DNA from: Pseudolysobacter sp.
GTDB taxonomy: Bacteria > Pseudomonadota > Gammaproteobacteria > Xanthomonadales > Rhodanobacteraceae
Direction of reading: 5' to 3'
Length of the DNA: 7,711 nucleotides
Assembly (NCBI GenBank): GCA_025351985.1
Contig: JANXUW010000223.1
Span: 1 to 7,711 of the forward strand
The translations under genes were made by a program, and so were the position numbers. The notes beneath the pieces were generated by a model. That model did not search any database. It was not told where the DNA came from and saw only the letters and a program-made list of their open reading frames with translations. This document shows, piece after piece, positions 7,438-7,711 of the stretch. The stretch's first letter is position 1; every line of letters starts with the position of its first letter.

Positions 7438-7711
7438 GCGGATATCGCCGTCAGATCGCGGCGGGCCTGCACAAAACGCTCGACCCACGCATTTGCCGGC
7501 GTACGTCGCAACGCATCGAGATCGCCGCTCTGCTGCACCTTGCCGGCGTCGAGCAAAATCAGTCGCGGTGCAAGAAATGCCGCCTCGGCGAGATCGTGCG
7601 TGACCAGCACGACGGTCTTGTCGATGTCGGAAAAAATCGCCGCGAGTTCGTCCTGCAATTCGTAACGCACGATCGGATCTAGGGCACTCAAGGGTTCATC
7701 GAGCAGCAGCG
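7434..7711 (-). CDS. ABC transporter ATPase, osmoprotectant (OpuA/ProV) type, C-terminal end only
   Basis: The nucleotide-binding subunit that powers the permease encoded next to it. Only the last 92 codons are present; the Walker A and signature motifs lie beyond the window edge. Visible are Walker B (LLLDEP, just inside the edge), the D-loop SALDP, and the H-loop VTHDLAEAAFLA followed by RLILLDAGKVQQSG. The protein ends about 80 residues after the D-loop (RRDLTAISA), so it has no C-terminal CBS domains, unlike OpuCA, OpuAA and ProV. Its stop overlaps the permease-fusion start as ATGA, a tight operon arrangement. A TTG at 7691 is the leucine of PLSALD, not a start. Assignment to osmoprotectant import rests mainly on the neighbour; the ATPase fragment alone would only say ABC importer. 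Confidence 0.9.
   Translation of the reverse strand, partial: LLLDEPLSALDPIVRYELQDELAAIFSDIDKTVVLVTHDLAEAAFLAPRLILLDAGKVQQSGDLDALRRTPANAWVERFVQARRDLTAISA

Noticed and set aside
5839..7665. A 608-codon plus-strand open frame opposite the transporter genes
   Set aside because: It is antisense to unmistakable binding-protein, permease and ATPase motifs and shows no domain of its own.
1..7711. The set of adjacent genes considered as a novel multi-gene system
   Set aside because: Only the ATPase and permease fusion show operon coupling. The repeat protein, polymerase and peptidase are separated by gaps of 105-159 bases and have unrelated known roles, with no mobile-element or defence markers around them.

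Overview
This GC-rich window reads as ordinary chromosomal DNA from a proteobacterium, most likely a gammaproteobacterium of the Xanthomonadales/Lysobacterales (Rhodanobacteraceae-like). That placement is an inference. It rests on the delta-60 repeat protein ending in a short Ile-Phe-x-x-Gly-Phe tail, the Sec-exported M16 peptidase and the stand-alone Y-family polymerase, not on a marker gene. All five recognisable genes lie on the minus strand, so transcription runs from position 7711 towards 1. The two outermost genes are cut by the window edges.

In transcription order: (1) 7711-7434, the C-terminal end of an ABC-transporter ATPase of the glycine betaine/choline (OpuA/ProV) type. Its stop overlaps the next start in an ATGA. 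(2) 7437-5941, a fusion of a periplasmic quaternary-amine binding domain (N-terminal) and a membrane permease domain (C-terminal). Genes 1 and 2 form one importer operon, probably for an osmoprotectant. A possible intrinsic terminator overlaps its 3' end. (3) 5835-3226, a secreted 869-residue protein made almost wholly of about 14 tandem delta-60 repeats, with a C-terminal cap and a short IFSGGF tail. (4) 3098-1761, a Y-family translesion DNA polymerase with intact catalytic carboxylates. (5) 1601-1, the N-terminal 533 residues of a Sec-exported M16 (insulinase-type) zinc peptidase with an intact HxxEH motif, its own ribosome binding site and a weak candidate promoter next to a perfect dyad.

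The intergenic gaps are short (105, 127 and 159 bases) and hold no further genes that I can support. The plus strand carries very long open frames across nearly the whole window. They are antisense shadows of the minus-strand genes, as expected at high third-position GC. I see no tRNA, rRNA, CRISPR array, insertion sequence, toxin-antitoxin or phage gene.

Apart from the ATPase/permease pair, the genes look functionally unrelated: osmolyte import, a secreted repeat protein, lesion bypass and periplasmic proteolysis. I do not see convincing evidence of an undescribed multi-gene system. The points most worth a second look are the C-terminal cap and tail of the repeat protein, its possible double seven-bladed propeller layout, the degenerate clamp-binding motif in the polymerase, and the domain order and lack of a CBS sensor in the transporter.
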